In this document: positions 1 to 18,688 of the stretch, in pieces
Numbering within the stretch: position 1 is the first letter of the stretch
How the letters are laid out: each line of letters begins with the position of its first letter
Assembly: GCF_964204645.1 (NCBI RefSeq)
Contig: NC_134026.1
Span: 3,906,001 to 3,970,000, forward strand
Source: Tubulanus polymorphus
Taxonomy: Eukaryota > Nemertea > Palaeonemertea > Tubulaniformes > Tubulanidae
Length of the DNA: 64,000 nt
Reading direction: 5' to 3'
Made by a program: the position numbers and the translations under genes
The notes under the pieces: model-generated
What the model saw: only the letters and a program-made list of their open reading frames with translations
Told to the model about the DNA's origin: nothing
Databases searched by the model: none

Positions 1-1016
1 TTTTGCTGCCAACTTCCACACAGGGAATGAATGAGTGAATTCAAAAAATGAGGACTTCGAAATTCATTACTGAATCTTCTTCATATACAGGAGCAGCTTC
101 ATTCAGATGATTTCGGAGCAATCAAGAGAGTATGAAGTCAAGTCGGAGTAGGAAGTAGAAATGAGCTTCGAGAAAACAATACTAAAACTTTGACTTCCTA
201 CATGTATTTTTATTTCGTCCAAAAGCTTTCACATCGGGACGATGAAAAGAACTGGATCATGACCATTTCGAAGTGCACAAAATGATGGACTGATATTGGA
301 CGGTTCCTGTAAGTGACAGTCTCAAGAGGTCCCCAGGTATATATACACAGAATGTGAAAAACAACATTATAAGATGTAATATTCTGGCAAAATCTGATTT
401 TATTATCGAGGATTTCATTGACCAGACCATAATTATGTGTACACAGAATTACGAGCATATCTTCAGCAGTGAAACAACATTTGGGACCAGCCCATTAAGT
501 AGGTAAGCTCTTAAATACAGATGATATGTACTCCACTATGATATACGAAATAGTGAAAGTCAATCGAAATGCTAGTATGTACAACAACACATGCGTGACA
601 GATTTGTTAACGCATGATTTCACAGAAACAACAAGACACCAGGGCTGCCAACTTCTAACAAGTGCTATCTATCAGTAACTAACTGTAACGTTATTTTGAA
701 CAGTTGGTAGCTCTGAGATACCAGTAGTCATAAAACTGGTATAAAATTCAAATTTCCAAACAAAAATCTTACAAAGAAGTTAAAATTTCATGCTTGCAAG
801 TAAAATGGACAACTCGACAAACCTCTGCATATTTTCTATTCATTTAAAAGTGGTGCAAAAAGCTCGACAAGTTTCGAGTTCTTTCTTATATCAGAGAGTC
901 TGAAATGCGTTTAATGTCCGATTAACAGAATGCAGCAATCAGATCTATCACAGTCGTAAAATACCACAACACAATCAAATACAACGAAACTAAAGGGTGT
1001 TCACGGTCTGTGGATG
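1..1016. other. 3' flank of PACRGL, no gene recognised
   Basis: This stretch lies downstream of the PACRGL stop codon on the minus strand and probably holds its 3' UTR plus intergenic sequence. Short open frames occur on the minus strand (for example 210-458), but none shows a recognisable family, codon pattern or convincing splice partner. No repeat or RNA gene was recognised. Confidence 0.5.
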
Positions 1017-2989
<1,973 letters not shown>

Positions 2990-3698
2990 TTCAAAACTTT
3001 TAACAATTAAATGTCTTCAATATTGCTGAAAATTTAAATACCATTTCCCTTCATATAGATATAAAAAGAGCCTTTGATAGAAAGAGCCTTTTTAAAAACA
3101 AGCTACAGAGCAGAGTAAAACTAAAAGTCCAAAAAAATAAAATCATATTTGAATTTAACTTTACAAAATAGAAAGCCTAGCTATTTTTGAATACATATTC
3201 TAACAGTATCCAATAGCAAAAAAATGCAAAATAATATAAATATTCATTCATTTACCGGTCAAATATCAACAGGACTCTTAAGAGACGGACGTAGAAACTA
3301 ACTTGAACTTGTTGAACGAAAATAAATTTCACCCAGCTAGCAGCGTATATAGGCAGCTAATATTAGTTCAGAAACGGCATAGAGCGTTCCTTTCAATGAT
3401 GACTTCAATCCAGTTCGAATCCTGCGATATAACGGTTTATTTTTGCGCTCGATCGAACTGCCCACAAATATCACTATTCGACTCTTAATATTTGTATCAA
3501 ATTAAAGCTATCAATTACAAAATCGTGTATATCACGATTGCAATTAGAGCAGCTCAGTTATTTTTAAATGATAGTTAATAGTCTAGCTGCTATAGTCAAT
3601 TCTCCTCGGCTAATATTAGTCACTTAATAGCTCGTGACTGTACAGCAAGGGGGTGGAGGTGCACAACAGTTTGCTGAGCGACATTGTTTTATCCCAAA
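2990..3698. promoter_or_regulatory. Divergent intergenic region PACRGL / HSD17B14-like
   Basis: These 709 bp separate two divergent start codons, so they should hold both promoters and 5' UTRs. The sequence is AT-rich without an obvious TATA box at a defined distance. No repeat was recognised. Confidence 0.5.
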
Positions 3699-5857
3699 AT
3701 GAGATACAAAGATAAGGTGACGATTGTAACTGGTGGCTCGAAAGGAATCGGAGAAGGATGTGTTCGAGTTTTTGGTAAGATTTCAATGCGCATTCATGAA
3801 CAGCTATTATATGGCATTCAGGCCACACACAATGACAGCTGTGATCACAGCTGATTGAGTTTATAGGCCTGCGCACAATGACGATGGCGCCGATTTCAAA
3901 ACGTACACGTCATCAATGCCGTCCCTTTTTTCATACTTAGAAATACGTATTTTCCCGGTATTCGCTATTTCCCGGTATAACTTTTCTCTTAAGTCTTCTG
4001 CTGTAGCAATGAATTGCATACGGTAACGAGCATGGTATTGACTCGTTGAAAAAAATATGAAAAGATCGATCTCTCTCAAGACTATATAAAAGTTTAAGAA
4101 TTGTAGATTAAAGACGTATATATACTGTGATTTTCCAAAAATCAAGATCCAATGTTTCTTTCAAGTTTTTATGATCGAGTAAATTTTAATCTTTTAGTCG
4201 AAAATGGATCAAAAGTCGTATTCTGTGCTCGTGGAGGTGAGTCATAGTTTGAAAGTGAATGTACATTTACGTAAATACAATTCCCATTCAGTTTCGTCAA
4301 ATTCGGGGTACGCGCAAATTCACGCTTTGTTTGTTCTATAGAGAAAGACGGCAAAACTCTTGAAGATAAACTGAACAAACTTCACCCAGATTCGACCTAC
4401 TTCGTGAAATGTGATGTCACTAAGGAAGCTGATATCAAGGTATATAATTCAGATTAGACCGCGATAAAAGAGTCACGCTAGGAAAACTTGAAGTTTTAAA
4501 CACATTTTTAATTAAAGATTTATCAGAAATGTGAAAGTAGATTCTTCCATAATGATCTTCATCCTAACAATACGATATCCGCGATGCATTTCAATTCTAT
4601 TTTCAGAATGTCGTCGAAAAAACTATTGAAAAATACGGACGTCTGGATTGTTTGATAAACAACGCTGGCTGGCGTATGTGACGCATTGATCCAATAGAAA
4701 TTTCACATTTTGCACAAAAGCCCTCCCATCGAATAATTATAATCCGTGCCTTGCATTTGAAGTATTTTCTAGGAGGGGGGGGGGGGGTTGTAAAGAATCC
4801 CGAGAAAGGATATTTGAATTGGATACTTAACTTTTGCAAAAATAAGGGAAATTTCTGGGAGGGGGGCAACTACCCCTGAATTGGCAATATAATTCTTTTG
4901 CAGATCCACCGTTCTCCCAGATTGACGATTTCAGCATTGACGATTTCCGCAACATCCTAGACCTTAACATAGTCAGTTATTTCACATTTTGTAAGGTGAG
5001 ACACCTCTGCTTCACGTTTAAATCTATTTGCGGAGTTTGTACCATGTGTATCTGATTTATTTTCGAAATGCAATTGATCCGTTTTCCGCATCGCTTTCAG
5101 CTATCGCTTCCTCATTTGCGGAAAACTAAAGGGAATATAATCAATATGTCTAGTTTAGTCGGTATAATGGGCCAGGGTGGGGCATGCACATATGCAGCGA
5201 CTAAGGTATGTTGAAATATTTTTGACGGTTTCGTCCAACCATATCATGAGTTTTATCTATTAGTGTCACGTTATGGCTTGAACTATGATCAAGGTTAAAT
5301 CTATTTGACCTAGTAACAAATATTAATGTAATACGTTTATCTAGGGTGCAATCACAAGCTTCTCAAAAGCACTGGCAGTTGACGAGGCAAAATTCGGGGT
5401 CAGGGTCAACATGTACGTATCACAAACGATTTTCTAATCAAGCAAGGGAGTATGATATGTATTCTACAAGAATAAATCGAATGCTTTTAATTTCTTTGGG
5501 CTATTCCAGCATGAGTCCAGGTAATGTTTGGACACCACTGTGGGAAGAAGGAGCGAAAGCTACGTCCAATCCAGAGGCTTGCATCAAGGCTGGCGAAGAT
5601 GCACAGGTCAAAAGAATATCAAAAATGAATTCTACCAGACAAACGATAGAGGTTATCTTGTGTTCAAAGAGCTAGGTTTTCTATTTTTCAAGGTGATAGG
5701 GCGAATGGGAACAATTGAAGAAGTCGGACTAGCCTGTCTTTATTTCGCGGCGGAAGCCACGTTCTGCACGGGAATTGATCATATACTTAGTGGTGGCGCC
5801 GAACTCAACTATGGTCGTAAAACCCAACTGGAAAATAAAAACGACCCATATTCATAA
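3699..5857 (+). CDS. HSD17B14: 17-beta-hydroxysteroid dehydrogenase 14-like SDR
   Basis: Nine exons: 3699-3774, 4198-4236, 4342-4439, 4607-4673, 4904-4995, 5101-5205, 5345-5412, 5510-5606 and 5693-5857, totalling 807 nt (268 aa; human about 270). This is a classical short-chain dehydrogenase/reductase with a Rossmann fold. The cofactor motif TGGSKGIG is at residues 11-18, NNAG at 89-92, catalytic Ser142 in NMSSLVG, and Tyr155/Lys159 in YAATK. Downstream NIMSPGNVWTPLWEEG, GRMGTIEEVG and FCTGIDHILSGGAELNYG match HSD17B14 specifically rather than other SDRs. The family is cytosolic and NAD-dependent; HSD17B14 oxidises 17-beta-hydroxysteroids in vitro and has been proposed to act on L-fucose, so the physiological substrate here is unknown. 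A near-consensus AATAAA lies 111 nt after the stop. Intron 4 contains a 13-G homopolymer. Confidence 0.93.
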
Positions 5858-5967
5858 GTTAGCGACGGATAATATGAGTGCGTTGTGATGATTTTTACCG
5901 ATGATTATGGAATTTACAAAGTAACCTGTGTCTGTCTCGTTGATTAACTTTATCGTTGATATTTTCA

Positions 5968-5973
5968 AATAAA
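5968..5973 (+). terminator. Poly(A) signal of the HSD17B14-like gene
   Basis: An AATAAA hexamer 111 nt after the stop codon, and the first one downstream of it. A short 3' UTR would result. Confidence 0.6.
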
Positions 5974-6342
5974 GCCATTGCTCCTTACGATCTCTTTGAC
6001 TTTCCTCACTCACGTGTCGACAGTTTTTCCAACCATGTTTCAACGTACGGAAAATGACTTGATTATTGATAATGTAGCGTAAGAATTTGAAATAGCGCAA
6101 GACTTTGATGTCCTTATAAAAGCAATGAAGTGAAGCCTCCGGTGGAAATATGCCGGTTGCGGTACGCTGGCCGCCGGCGAAATTAAACGTATCCTCTATT
6201 TAGTATTATTTTTTGTCCGGAATTTTTGCGTCCGCGATATTCGATTACCCAGTGGACGCTCCTCGGGCTTCCGTACTTCATGTGATCGCGCTCAAGGCCG
6301 TTGCGCATTGTAAAGATTAAGGAAAAGGAAAATCGTTGTACC
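5974..6342. other. Intergenic region and FAHD1 promoter
   Basis: Short gap between two genes on the same strand. It becomes more GC-rich near 6130-6300, as expected for a promoter and 5' UTR ahead of the FAHD1 start. A 67-codon open frame on the opposite strand has no recognisable family and is taken as chance. Confidence 0.4.
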
Positions 6343-7994
6343 ATGTCGAGGTCTGTCACAGCAACGATACCGCAATTCTTCACCAAGGGTCGAAAGATTA
6401 TTGGCGTGGGTCGTAATTATCAGTAAGTTAAGCAAGTGATCATTTTTTTTGTTTTGGGTATTAATGACATTTTTGACATAGTCATAGTCATACTACTCAT
6501 GATGACTCCCCCACACTCCACAGCACAGACACTAAAAAAACAGGCACAGAGCCGCACAGGCTGACACAGTCACACAGGACAGGTACAGCACAGTGAGCCT
6601 GGATAAGATTCAAGAATAGGGGACTAGTGGTTAGGATTAGGGTTAGGTTTAGTTCCCTAATCATCATTAATTACTATATACATTACTATCATTATATATC
6701 ATCATTATCAATTACTAATATTATTACTTAATTGATTACTATCACTACATATATATTGCTATAGTCCCCTATTCTTGAATCGCACCGAGAGTAGGTATGT
6801 CATTGCCTGTTGAGGTGGAGTTGTCATGTCAGCACAGTTGTGGTGGAGTTGTCATGTCATGCTTTCCCGCTGCCCGTGCTCTAGTGGGGAACTGAAAAAA
6901 AATTAATTATCTCGATTAACTGTTTCGGAGGGTTAATCTGAAGAACGCACTTGTCATCAATTAATATTCAAATTGGTTCCTAACCTCTATCTCTAAACAT
7001 AACCATAACTCGAATCCTTCCTTAAACACTAGTGCCACATAGTGGGAAGGGAAACTGTATAGGCGTGTCTAAAATTTAGACCCCTTCTTACTTTTGGCCG
7101 GCGTCGACAGTCAACAGTGTTTGTCTTAACATTGGCCATTCTTATTAATCACGAATGAGCGATAGTGACTGTCAATGATACTTTGTCTCTATACTATTAG
7201 AATCATTAACTCAATGAGGAGACGAGACGAGTTTCAGCATAGTCTGAATACTAGACGATGTACAGGTTCCCTTGTAACGAACAGCTGCTCTCCGTATTGT
7301 TGGCCGCTATCTCATTTCTGAACTTCACTTTCAGAGATCATGCTGCAGAACTTGGAAACGTCGTACCAACTGAACCAATTATATTTCTGAAGCCTACATC
7401 TTCGTATATACTTGAAGGTGACAAAATTAAGGTAAGAAAAAAACGGTGAGACTGTTTGGACCAGTTTGTATTTTCGATGGCCAATTATATCCTATCGGTT
7501 TATCTTTGTAGCTACCGCCAAAAACCAAAGAAATTCACCATGAAGTTGAACTCGGAGTTGTGATCGGGAAAGAAGGAAGGAACATAACCCCAGAATCTGC
7601 CATGGATTATGTGAAAGGCTATGCATTATCATTGGATATGACTGCTAGAGATATGCAACGTCAGTTAGCTAAGAAAGGTCATCCATGGTCGTTAGCGAAG
7701 GGTTTTGACACCGCAACTCCAATAAGTGGCTTTATTCCTAAAACTACTTTGCCGGATCCAATGAATGTACACCTGTGGCTGAAAGTTAATGATGAAATGC
7801 GCCAAGATGGAAACACTAAAGACATGATTTTTGACATACCCAGTTTAATTTCATACATAAGTCAATATTTCACTCTTGAAGAGGAAGATGTAATTTTAAC
7901 TGGAACCCCTGCAGGTGTGGGCCCGGTCAAATCTGGGGACTCAATAAATTGTGGTCTTAATGATATTGTAACCATGAAATTTGATGTAGAATGA
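6343..7994 (+). CDS. FAHD1: FAHD1, acylpyruvate hydrolase / oxaloacetate decarboxylase
   Basis: Three exons: 6343-6422, 7335-7431 and 7512-7994, totalling 660 nt (219 aa; human about 221-224). The protein belongs to the fumarylacetoacetate hydrolase superfamily. Landmarks in order are KIIGVGRNYQDHAAELGN, EPIIFLKPTSSY, the metal-binding HHEVELGVVIG with its E-x-E pair, GYALSLDMTARD with the third acidic ligand, KKGHPWSLAKGFD and ILTGTPAGVGPVKSGD. In vertebrates FAHD1 is a mitochondrial Mg-dependent enzyme that hydrolyses acylpyruvates and decarboxylates oxaloacetate. The chosen start gives a short N-terminus of about 12 residues before the conserved core, as in human. The split codon CA|A (Gln) across intron 1 fits. 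Intron 1 (912 bp) carries CACAG-rich sequence and a small inverted-repeat element. Confidence 0.95.
6607..6781. mobile_element. 175-bp TIR element (MITE-like) in FAHD1 intron 1
   Basis: A perfect 18-bp inverted repeat, GATTCAAGAATAGGGGAC at 6607-6624 and its reverse complement at 6764-6781, flanks an AT-rich interior with GGTTAGG-type repeats and ATTACTAT runs. The terminal symmetry and size fit a MITE. No clear target-site duplication was found. Confidence 0.6.
6811..6859. repeat. Short direct repeat GGTGGAGTTGTCATGTCA
   Basis: The 18-mer occurs twice, at 6811-6828 and 6842-6859, 31 bp apart, just after the TIR element in FAHD1 intron 1. A simple local duplication. Confidence 0.6.
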
Positions 7995-8118
7995 TTAACA
8001 GTTGTCTCCGATACATTCAAAATTGCAATATCTTTTTGCTATGTATGGTATTTAAGTAAAAATGCAATATATTATTCTATGTATGGTATTTACAATCATT
8101 ATGAATGATCTACATTGT

Positions 8119-8124
8119 AATAAA
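8119..8124 (+). terminator. Poly(A) signal of FAHD1
   Basis: AATAAA 125 nt after the FAHD1 stop codon, followed by a T-rich segment. Confidence 0.6.
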
Positions 8125-10281
8125 TATTTTATCTAATAATTTGTGCCATCTTATTGACGGTTACTTTTTAATCTGCTGCAGTCCATATGGCTAGAATGTC
8201 AACCTCGGTTAGTCCGTCCCCGGTTAAACGACAAGTGCTTACTCCATATGAATTTAATTGGCTCTGCTTTTAACAAACATTATTCCCTCTAATTCGTACT
8301 TCATAATCAGTATTTCAATTATTCTGTAGACAAATACGTGATTCCGGTGCCCAATTTTAGTAAAACCTTGTGTAACCTGTATCAGTTGTTGGCAACAATA
8401 TGATTGAAATACAGGTAACTCCCGAAAATACTGCAGTCATCTGATTCTAGGACAATTCCCCCCCCCCCCAATAAAATCCTTTTTGATTTGGATTAACACC
8501 ACCTAAATACTTTACTTAGAAATTCATTTGTATACTATTGAATATAGATTTATAATTACTGATGTTGTGCGCAGATCAAAAACTTTAAATCAGTCCTTGT
8601 GTAATTATAATTCACTTACCAAATTAAAGGAAACTTAATAAGTCCACTTATTAGTGCATTAGTAAACGATGGCTGATTTATTGGAATTAGTTTTAGTGTT
8701 ACTTTAGCCAATCAAAAACTTTAAAGCAGTCCTAGAGTAATTAGCTAGAATTAGTTCACTTTGTCTAATTAATTTGAAGACAATATCTGCGTTACTTTAA
8801 GACTTAATTTGGGGGGCAATTGTCCTGATACCCAGTCATCTATCCATGTCATAATAAATCTCACGCTCCTCCGTTTAATGATGGTGTCTTTTCATAATGG
8901 TGTCAGAGACGGGGATGGCAGTATATATGGTATTGACTGTAAGGGGCTTATCCATAGGTACGAAAATGATTTACTAAAACTCACGTTTTAATAACGAGCC
9001 AATTTATTTATCATTATCAAACACCTCAAACAAAAAACTTACTGCATTCATTGAATTGCCGTGGCCATCCAATTTTCATGGAAAATTCAGATGTGCCACA
9101 ATATATAGCCAGCACACCTTGATTTCTGAAGACATTTTTGGTAACTTTTCACGCACACGAATTATCTGATATTTATAGATATATGATAGATAAACATTAA
9201 CACAAAAACATTATTAACTGCAATTATACGAATGAGGCATTTTAAAGCATACACAATAGTACAGTAAGTGTCAATGTTTTAGATACAATGAGACAATTAT
9301 CAAAGAGAAAATATCCAAAAAAAATTCGCTAGTTTTCCAGCATTCATCAAATATCACCGCATAAACAACTAGTTAAAAGGAAAGAAATAATCGAAATTAA
9401 CATCATCAATTAAACACAATAAACCCATGTGAGATAATTTTACATAAAATTTAATTCGAGGATTATTCATCACATCAAACGACTATTCTACAAGAATAAT
9501 GTGCAGACATTTTTGGTATTATTCGTAGGACTGATATATCTTTTCAAGAGCAGCTGACTGAGGTACAAAGTCCAAGTAATTCATCGCTCGTTACGAAACA
9601 ATTGACAATTCGAGGAATAGATGAATCTAATTCATCGGGAGACGACACCGGATACGAGAACGCCGAAAAACGAACATTTAAAATCTATCAACTCGATATA
9701 CATTGAAGGAAATAATTCAGGTGCAGTTGAACAAATTCACTAAACAGAAATGATACGCAATTCAATCAATCCAGCTTAAGATTCCTACCATTACTAAGAA
9801 AGGCACGATCCATCTTTCGTTTCAGTATTAAGCGCAGTAAGCATAGATTATTTTCACCGACATAAAGGTTTTCTATACAAACCACCTTTAATGCGTTGCC
9901 AAAAAATCGATTCGATTGTCCATAAACTAATTACACAACATTAGATTGGTAATTGGAATGATATTGAAGGCAGCAGCAGTAGCAGCCTTCGTAAGGAGAT
10001 ACCACATATAACATATCCATTCAAGAGACATATATCAAATCAAATTTAAAATCTTCAAAATGCATGTGGCATTTACCGTACCGGATAATAAAACGATTTA
10101 AAATAACAGCAAATTACAAATGTTTTTAAACTATTTTCATATGATAATAGATAATGGTAGAAAACTTCTCTTCAAAATGCATTTACTCCAGGCTTAAAAG
10201 CGACATCTTGTATGATACAACGTACAGAATATCACACACTTTTTTTTTCAGCTGGAAGATTCGATGCGCATTCATCGCACA
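8125..10281. other. Intergenic, between convergent FAHD1 and ETF1
   Basis: No gene recognised. The DNA is AT-rich. It contains an 11-C run near 8459 and a diverged direct repeat of about 55 bp (about 8571-8620 and 8706-8762, sharing ATCAAAAACTTTAAA and CAGTCCT), each copy followed by AATTAG/TTCACTT sequence. The right part is probably ETF1 3' UTR. Confidence 0.5.
8571..8762. repeat. Diverged direct repeat, two units 135 bp apart
   Basis: Both units share ATCAAAAACTTTAAA, CAGTCCT, a TAATTA segment and TTCACTT. The intervening DNA is equally AT-rich. Probably an old tandem duplication within a non-coding element. Confidence 0.5.
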
Positions 10282-10287
10282 TTTATT
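10282..10287 (-). terminator. Candidate poly(A) signal of ETF1
   Basis: TTTATT on the plus strand reads AATAAA on the minus strand, about 270 nt beyond the ETF1 stop codon. Confidence 0.45.
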
Positions 10288-10553
10288 AAAATCACAACGA
10301 AAAATTTGACACACAGCGACTGACGGTGTTTGGAAATTCATTCAAATGGTTATCCCTATTGAACGCGCATGGCGTGAACAAAATATTGATATTTCTTGAG
10401 AAAGTTGATTGTCATCAACTGAACGATTCACACTGCTGATCGCACTTCAAACAAACGCCACACAATACGATGAGTTCTCTATTTTGTCCCGTATCTTACT
10501 ATTCAGTAGTGGTCAGTCAATTCAATGAAAGCAGCGTTAGTCGAGGAAGGTGT

Positions 10554-15003
<4,450 letters not shown>

Positions 15004-15824
15004 CTTCGATTCGAGTGCGGGTTTTTCCGATAAAAATTCCAACAATCAAAAATTTATTGCCCGTTGTTGTTCACAACTAAGGCAACGTTGGCGATATGGA
15101 TAACTTGCCCAGTCAACAATAAGGTGAAAATTTACCCGATCGAATTTGTGAACTCTTGAACTTTAAATTTTATCAGTGAGAGCAGCCGCCTCCAGCCGGC
15201 GGCGAAAACCCAAAAAGGTGGTGCCTTTTTCAGGCTTAAAATATCGAAATTAGAACGAAAACAATTTAACTATTTACGTCCAACACAAGACTAGAATCTT
15301 ATCTGATCTTCCACGCCACAATCCGTACCACAGTTGGTGAAATTAATTACTGCGTATGGTGTAATTTAGTCAGAATTGATGACATGTGAATTCTATGTGC
15401 CATGTGAATTCACTGTGACGTCACTAGTCTTCCTGTTCAATTAACGCGATGTTAAACGCGCACTGATTGGCTCGTTGGATTGACCTAATTACCAGTGGTC
15501 CAATTAGAATTTAATTGTTTTCTCACGTAATGAATCTGGATACCCGATTTTAATTGATTGTAAAGACTTTGGTCGTATTTGTATTGCTAAAAGCACAGAA
15601 GTCGATACATTCGTGGATAATTAATTGCGACCGGCCAATCAACGGCCACGTATTGCACTCCCGGGAATAGAATCCCATAGCTCCACATTCAAAATGGCAG
15701 CGTCCATGAAATTATGAAAATGTTAATTTTTCCCCCGAATAAAATCCATCCTTTTCGTCGTCGTGAACACAATGTCCTTATTCGTCCGATTTTCTATGTG
15801 ACGTCCAGGTTGTTCGAGTAAAAA
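15004..15824. promoter_or_regulatory. Divergent promoter region ETF1 / PSTK
   Basis: These 821 bp separate the start codons of two divergent genes. The ETF1-proximal part contains a short GC-rich block (about 15180-15200). Near 15400 the phrase ATGTGAATTC occurs twice within about 20 bp, followed by a CACTGTGACGTCAC half-palindrome at about 15411-15424 that resembles a CRE (TGACGTCA). No open frame was recognised. Confidence 0.45.
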
Positions 15825-17810
15825 ATGACGTCCAGAATATGCATTCTAGTCTTGAGCGGCTTTCCAGCCAGCGGTAAAACGACTCTCGCAAAAGCCCTCC
15901 AAGAATTTTACAAAAATTCCATCCAAGCCTCAAATTTTAATTGCTACCATGTTTGTTATGATGAAATCCTATCGTCTAATGTTGAACAGAAATTGTTGGA
16001 ACTACGCGGAAAAGCTGATCATTCTGGGGTAGGCCTATCTTAATGTTTGTTTTAGGCCAGACGCTGTTGTTGATTGATTGCCATATGATGATTGATTAAT
16101 CAATATTTTTCGGAAATTTCATTTTGTAGAAACCGTCCCAGTGGAAAGAATACCGACGCAAGATTCTGAGATGTGTCGAACACCTTATTACTATGCAGCA
16201 ACCGCAAGATGATATTTTCAGCTATGATTTCATCGATATCGACTACGAAGTTATGGAGAAATTTCGAGTATGCACCGGTCTGCAGTTCGCGGTTACCGAC
16301 CCAGATTCGTTGATGGACGTCGACGAAGAGAAAAATGACGGAATTCTCATCATTATCGATGATAATATGTACTACCGTAGCATGAGATACGAATATTATC
16401 AAATGGCTAAAAAATGTAAGATATGCTTAAGAATTCCAGAGTTAGTTACTTTTTGTGAAACTATTCCACAGTTGTGAGTTACCTTGAAGTTAAGTTTTGA
16501 CTCAGTGTCCTGTTGAAAAATTTGATTCAACTCATAAATCTATTTTAGACTTAATCCTTTTTGCGAAACTTGAGTTCAGGCGCCGTTTGCTTGAAAGCTG
16601 GTTAAAGATAACCAGATAACCGATGGATAAATAACATAGTAACAGTGAACTTTCAATTGTCACTATGTCAACCATCCACTTCTTAACAGTACTTAAACCC
16701 TACTTTCGAGCAACTGGCCCCTGAACTGTGGAACCGGGTCAGATTCATTAGTTTCAAATTCGAAGACGATCGATTTCTTATATTTCACCTGCACGGTATA
16801 TTGCTTAAAAGATCTCTATAGCTTGAAGAGAACGTTGAATCATTTCAGATGAATGTGGCTTCGCAGAAATATGTGTTGCCTGTTCAACTGAAAGTAGCCT
16901 ACAACGTAATCATACGCGAGGACACCACGTAGCTGATGATGTTATCATTTCAATGGCTAGTAGATTTGAACCCCCCGATCCAACTGGTAATGCGTGGGAA
17001 ATCAACTCGCTTATTTGGAATACAGAGACCGGTGGAAACTGGTATGTTTAAATGCATTCCTCCGCCATTCTGAGTTTGAGATTTGAGGGTTGAATTATTA
17101 ATTTGTAATCGGCTTATATTAACTCTTTACATGTGGAATTCTGTGGTCTGTGGTTCTGTATTTGTGGTTTGAAATTTGCTGATTATTGTTATTTCGATTT
17201 CAGGATGGACGTCACACGTTTGATCGATCGAGCTATGAATAACCCAGTCATCCATTCTCCTCAAGAAGATGAAGATAAGAAACAGGCAGATCGTATAGTC
17301 TGCTCGACGAATCTACTGCATCAGAGCGACCAAATTCTACGCAAATTAGTGGCTAACAGAATGACTGAAGCAAAAGGTAACTACTGTACTAGTATTTTGA
17401 TCGAATTGTAAAATGAAGGCTTCAAAGAATTGCTCATCATAATAATATTTCATTGAGCAATTCTTGATGTTTATAGGCCTATATATTATATCAACTATAT
17501 GGAACATTTCAAAAGTTGATTATACAGGAGGAATATTGATAGTTGTTAGAACAATGATTGCTTAGGCTCCTCTCCCTCTCAAATTGAAATTTATTGATTT
17601 GCAGGTTGTGGTAGATTCAAAAAGAATGATCTGAAAAGTTTCGCCGCGTGCCTGAACAAAGTGCGCACGCGTTTGTTGGCTGATTTGAAGAAAGGCAAAC
17701 TGTTACTGCCGCAACAATGTAACCACGATGTTCAGAATGCAAGTAAAAACAAGACGAGTCCTCTATATGTGTATCTCACAGATGTGTTCTATCATTGGCA
17801 CAGCAGATAA
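15825..17810 (+). CDS. PSTK: L-seryl-tRNA(Sec) kinase (phosphoseryl-tRNA kinase)
   Basis: Five exons: 15825-16028, 16130-16415, 16849-17041, 17204-17376 and 17605-17810, totalling 1,062 nt (353 aa; human about 348). PSTK phosphorylates Ser-tRNA(Sec) with ATP, and SepSecS then makes Sec-tRNA(Sec), so this gene implies that the organism makes selenoproteins. The Walker A P-loop GFPASGKTT is at residues 12-20. CYDEI follows the usual YDD position, then KPSQWKEYRR, the Walker-B-like IIIDDNMYYRSMRYEYYQMA and ACSTESSLQRN. Later motifs are GNAWE and DRIVCSTNLLHQSDQILRKLV, close to the human DRIICSTNILHKTDQ region. The exon-exon codons agree at every junction. Intron 2 contains a repeat with TTCCACAGTT ends. 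PSTK lies head-to-head with ETF1. Confidence 0.95.
16464..16733. repeat. 270-bp element with TTCCACAGTT inverted ends in PSTK intron 2
   Basis: TTCCACAGTT at 16464-16473 and AACTGTGGAA at 16724-16733 are inverted repeats bracketing GAGTTA/AACTCA-rich DNA, followed by CCGGGTCA. It shares ends and interior words with the ETF1 intron 1 element at 13921-13998, making it a second member of the family. Confidence 0.5.
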
Positions 17811-18688
17811 AGCTCGATACTGCGATGCTCTGTCCTGTTCACTCTGCCAGAAATACTAAAACCACCGTTTACAAATCATCGAATGATCGTAGAGTTGTGC
17901 AGTTAATTTTATCAGATCAGATGGAGTTCACATTTTTCACTAGAGACTAATAATTTGACTATTAGTAAGATTTAAAAGCTACAGCAATTCGTTGAAACCA
18001 ACCACTAGTAACTACAATCAAATGTTTTAGAAATAGATTCCAAAAATTGTTTCAAAAGTGACTGTACAACTATCAAAGTGAACTGGAACATAGATGTGTT
18101 AAAAGTATTCTAAATATGAAGTCTTCCAAATTAGTGTTTCTGGTGTATTGAATAGGTTCTGAGCAATTACTCGTCATTAGCTACTTAAACCTTCGGAAAA
18201 AACTTCACATAGTCGCATAGTTCGATATACTGTGCTATTCTCATGACATACATTCATTCTGCAATGACGTATTGCTTCTAGTGTTTTATTCTACAAGCAT
18301 AATAATATGAACTTTAAATCTATATGATCATATTGTTCTCTCTATTCTAGTCATAATTCTTTTATCTACCGTACATATTTCTCTTTGTATATATTGACGT
18401 AACTATCGTATCGATGTATTATTATTATCATTGCCATTGTATTGTTGTAAAATGTAGGCTTCATCTACTCTTTGACATAGTTACATTTCTCCTTCTTCGA
18501 GGGCTAAAATGCCATCTATTCCATCGGTATGGCATTGAAACTTCTCGACAAGTTTTCTTCGTTACGATTGCAAAATTATCCACTACGCGTAAAAATTGAT
18601 GTTTTGTAAATAATGCACGTAGGAGTTAGGTATGTGTATGTATATATATATGCTGTAGATGTTTCTTACAGTGCACGGAATGCAAGCT

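Noticed and set aside
210-458. 82-codon minus-strand open frame left of PACRGL
   Set aside because: No conserved motif, and it falls where the PACRGL 3' UTR is expected.
3413-3425. GTTCGAATCC T-loop-like sequence suggesting a tRNA
   Set aside because: No acceptor stem, D arm or anticodon arm can be placed around it.
6629-6660. GGGTTAGG-like telomere repeat
   Set aside because: Only two or three degenerate units inside the 175-bp TIR element; not an interstitial telomere array.
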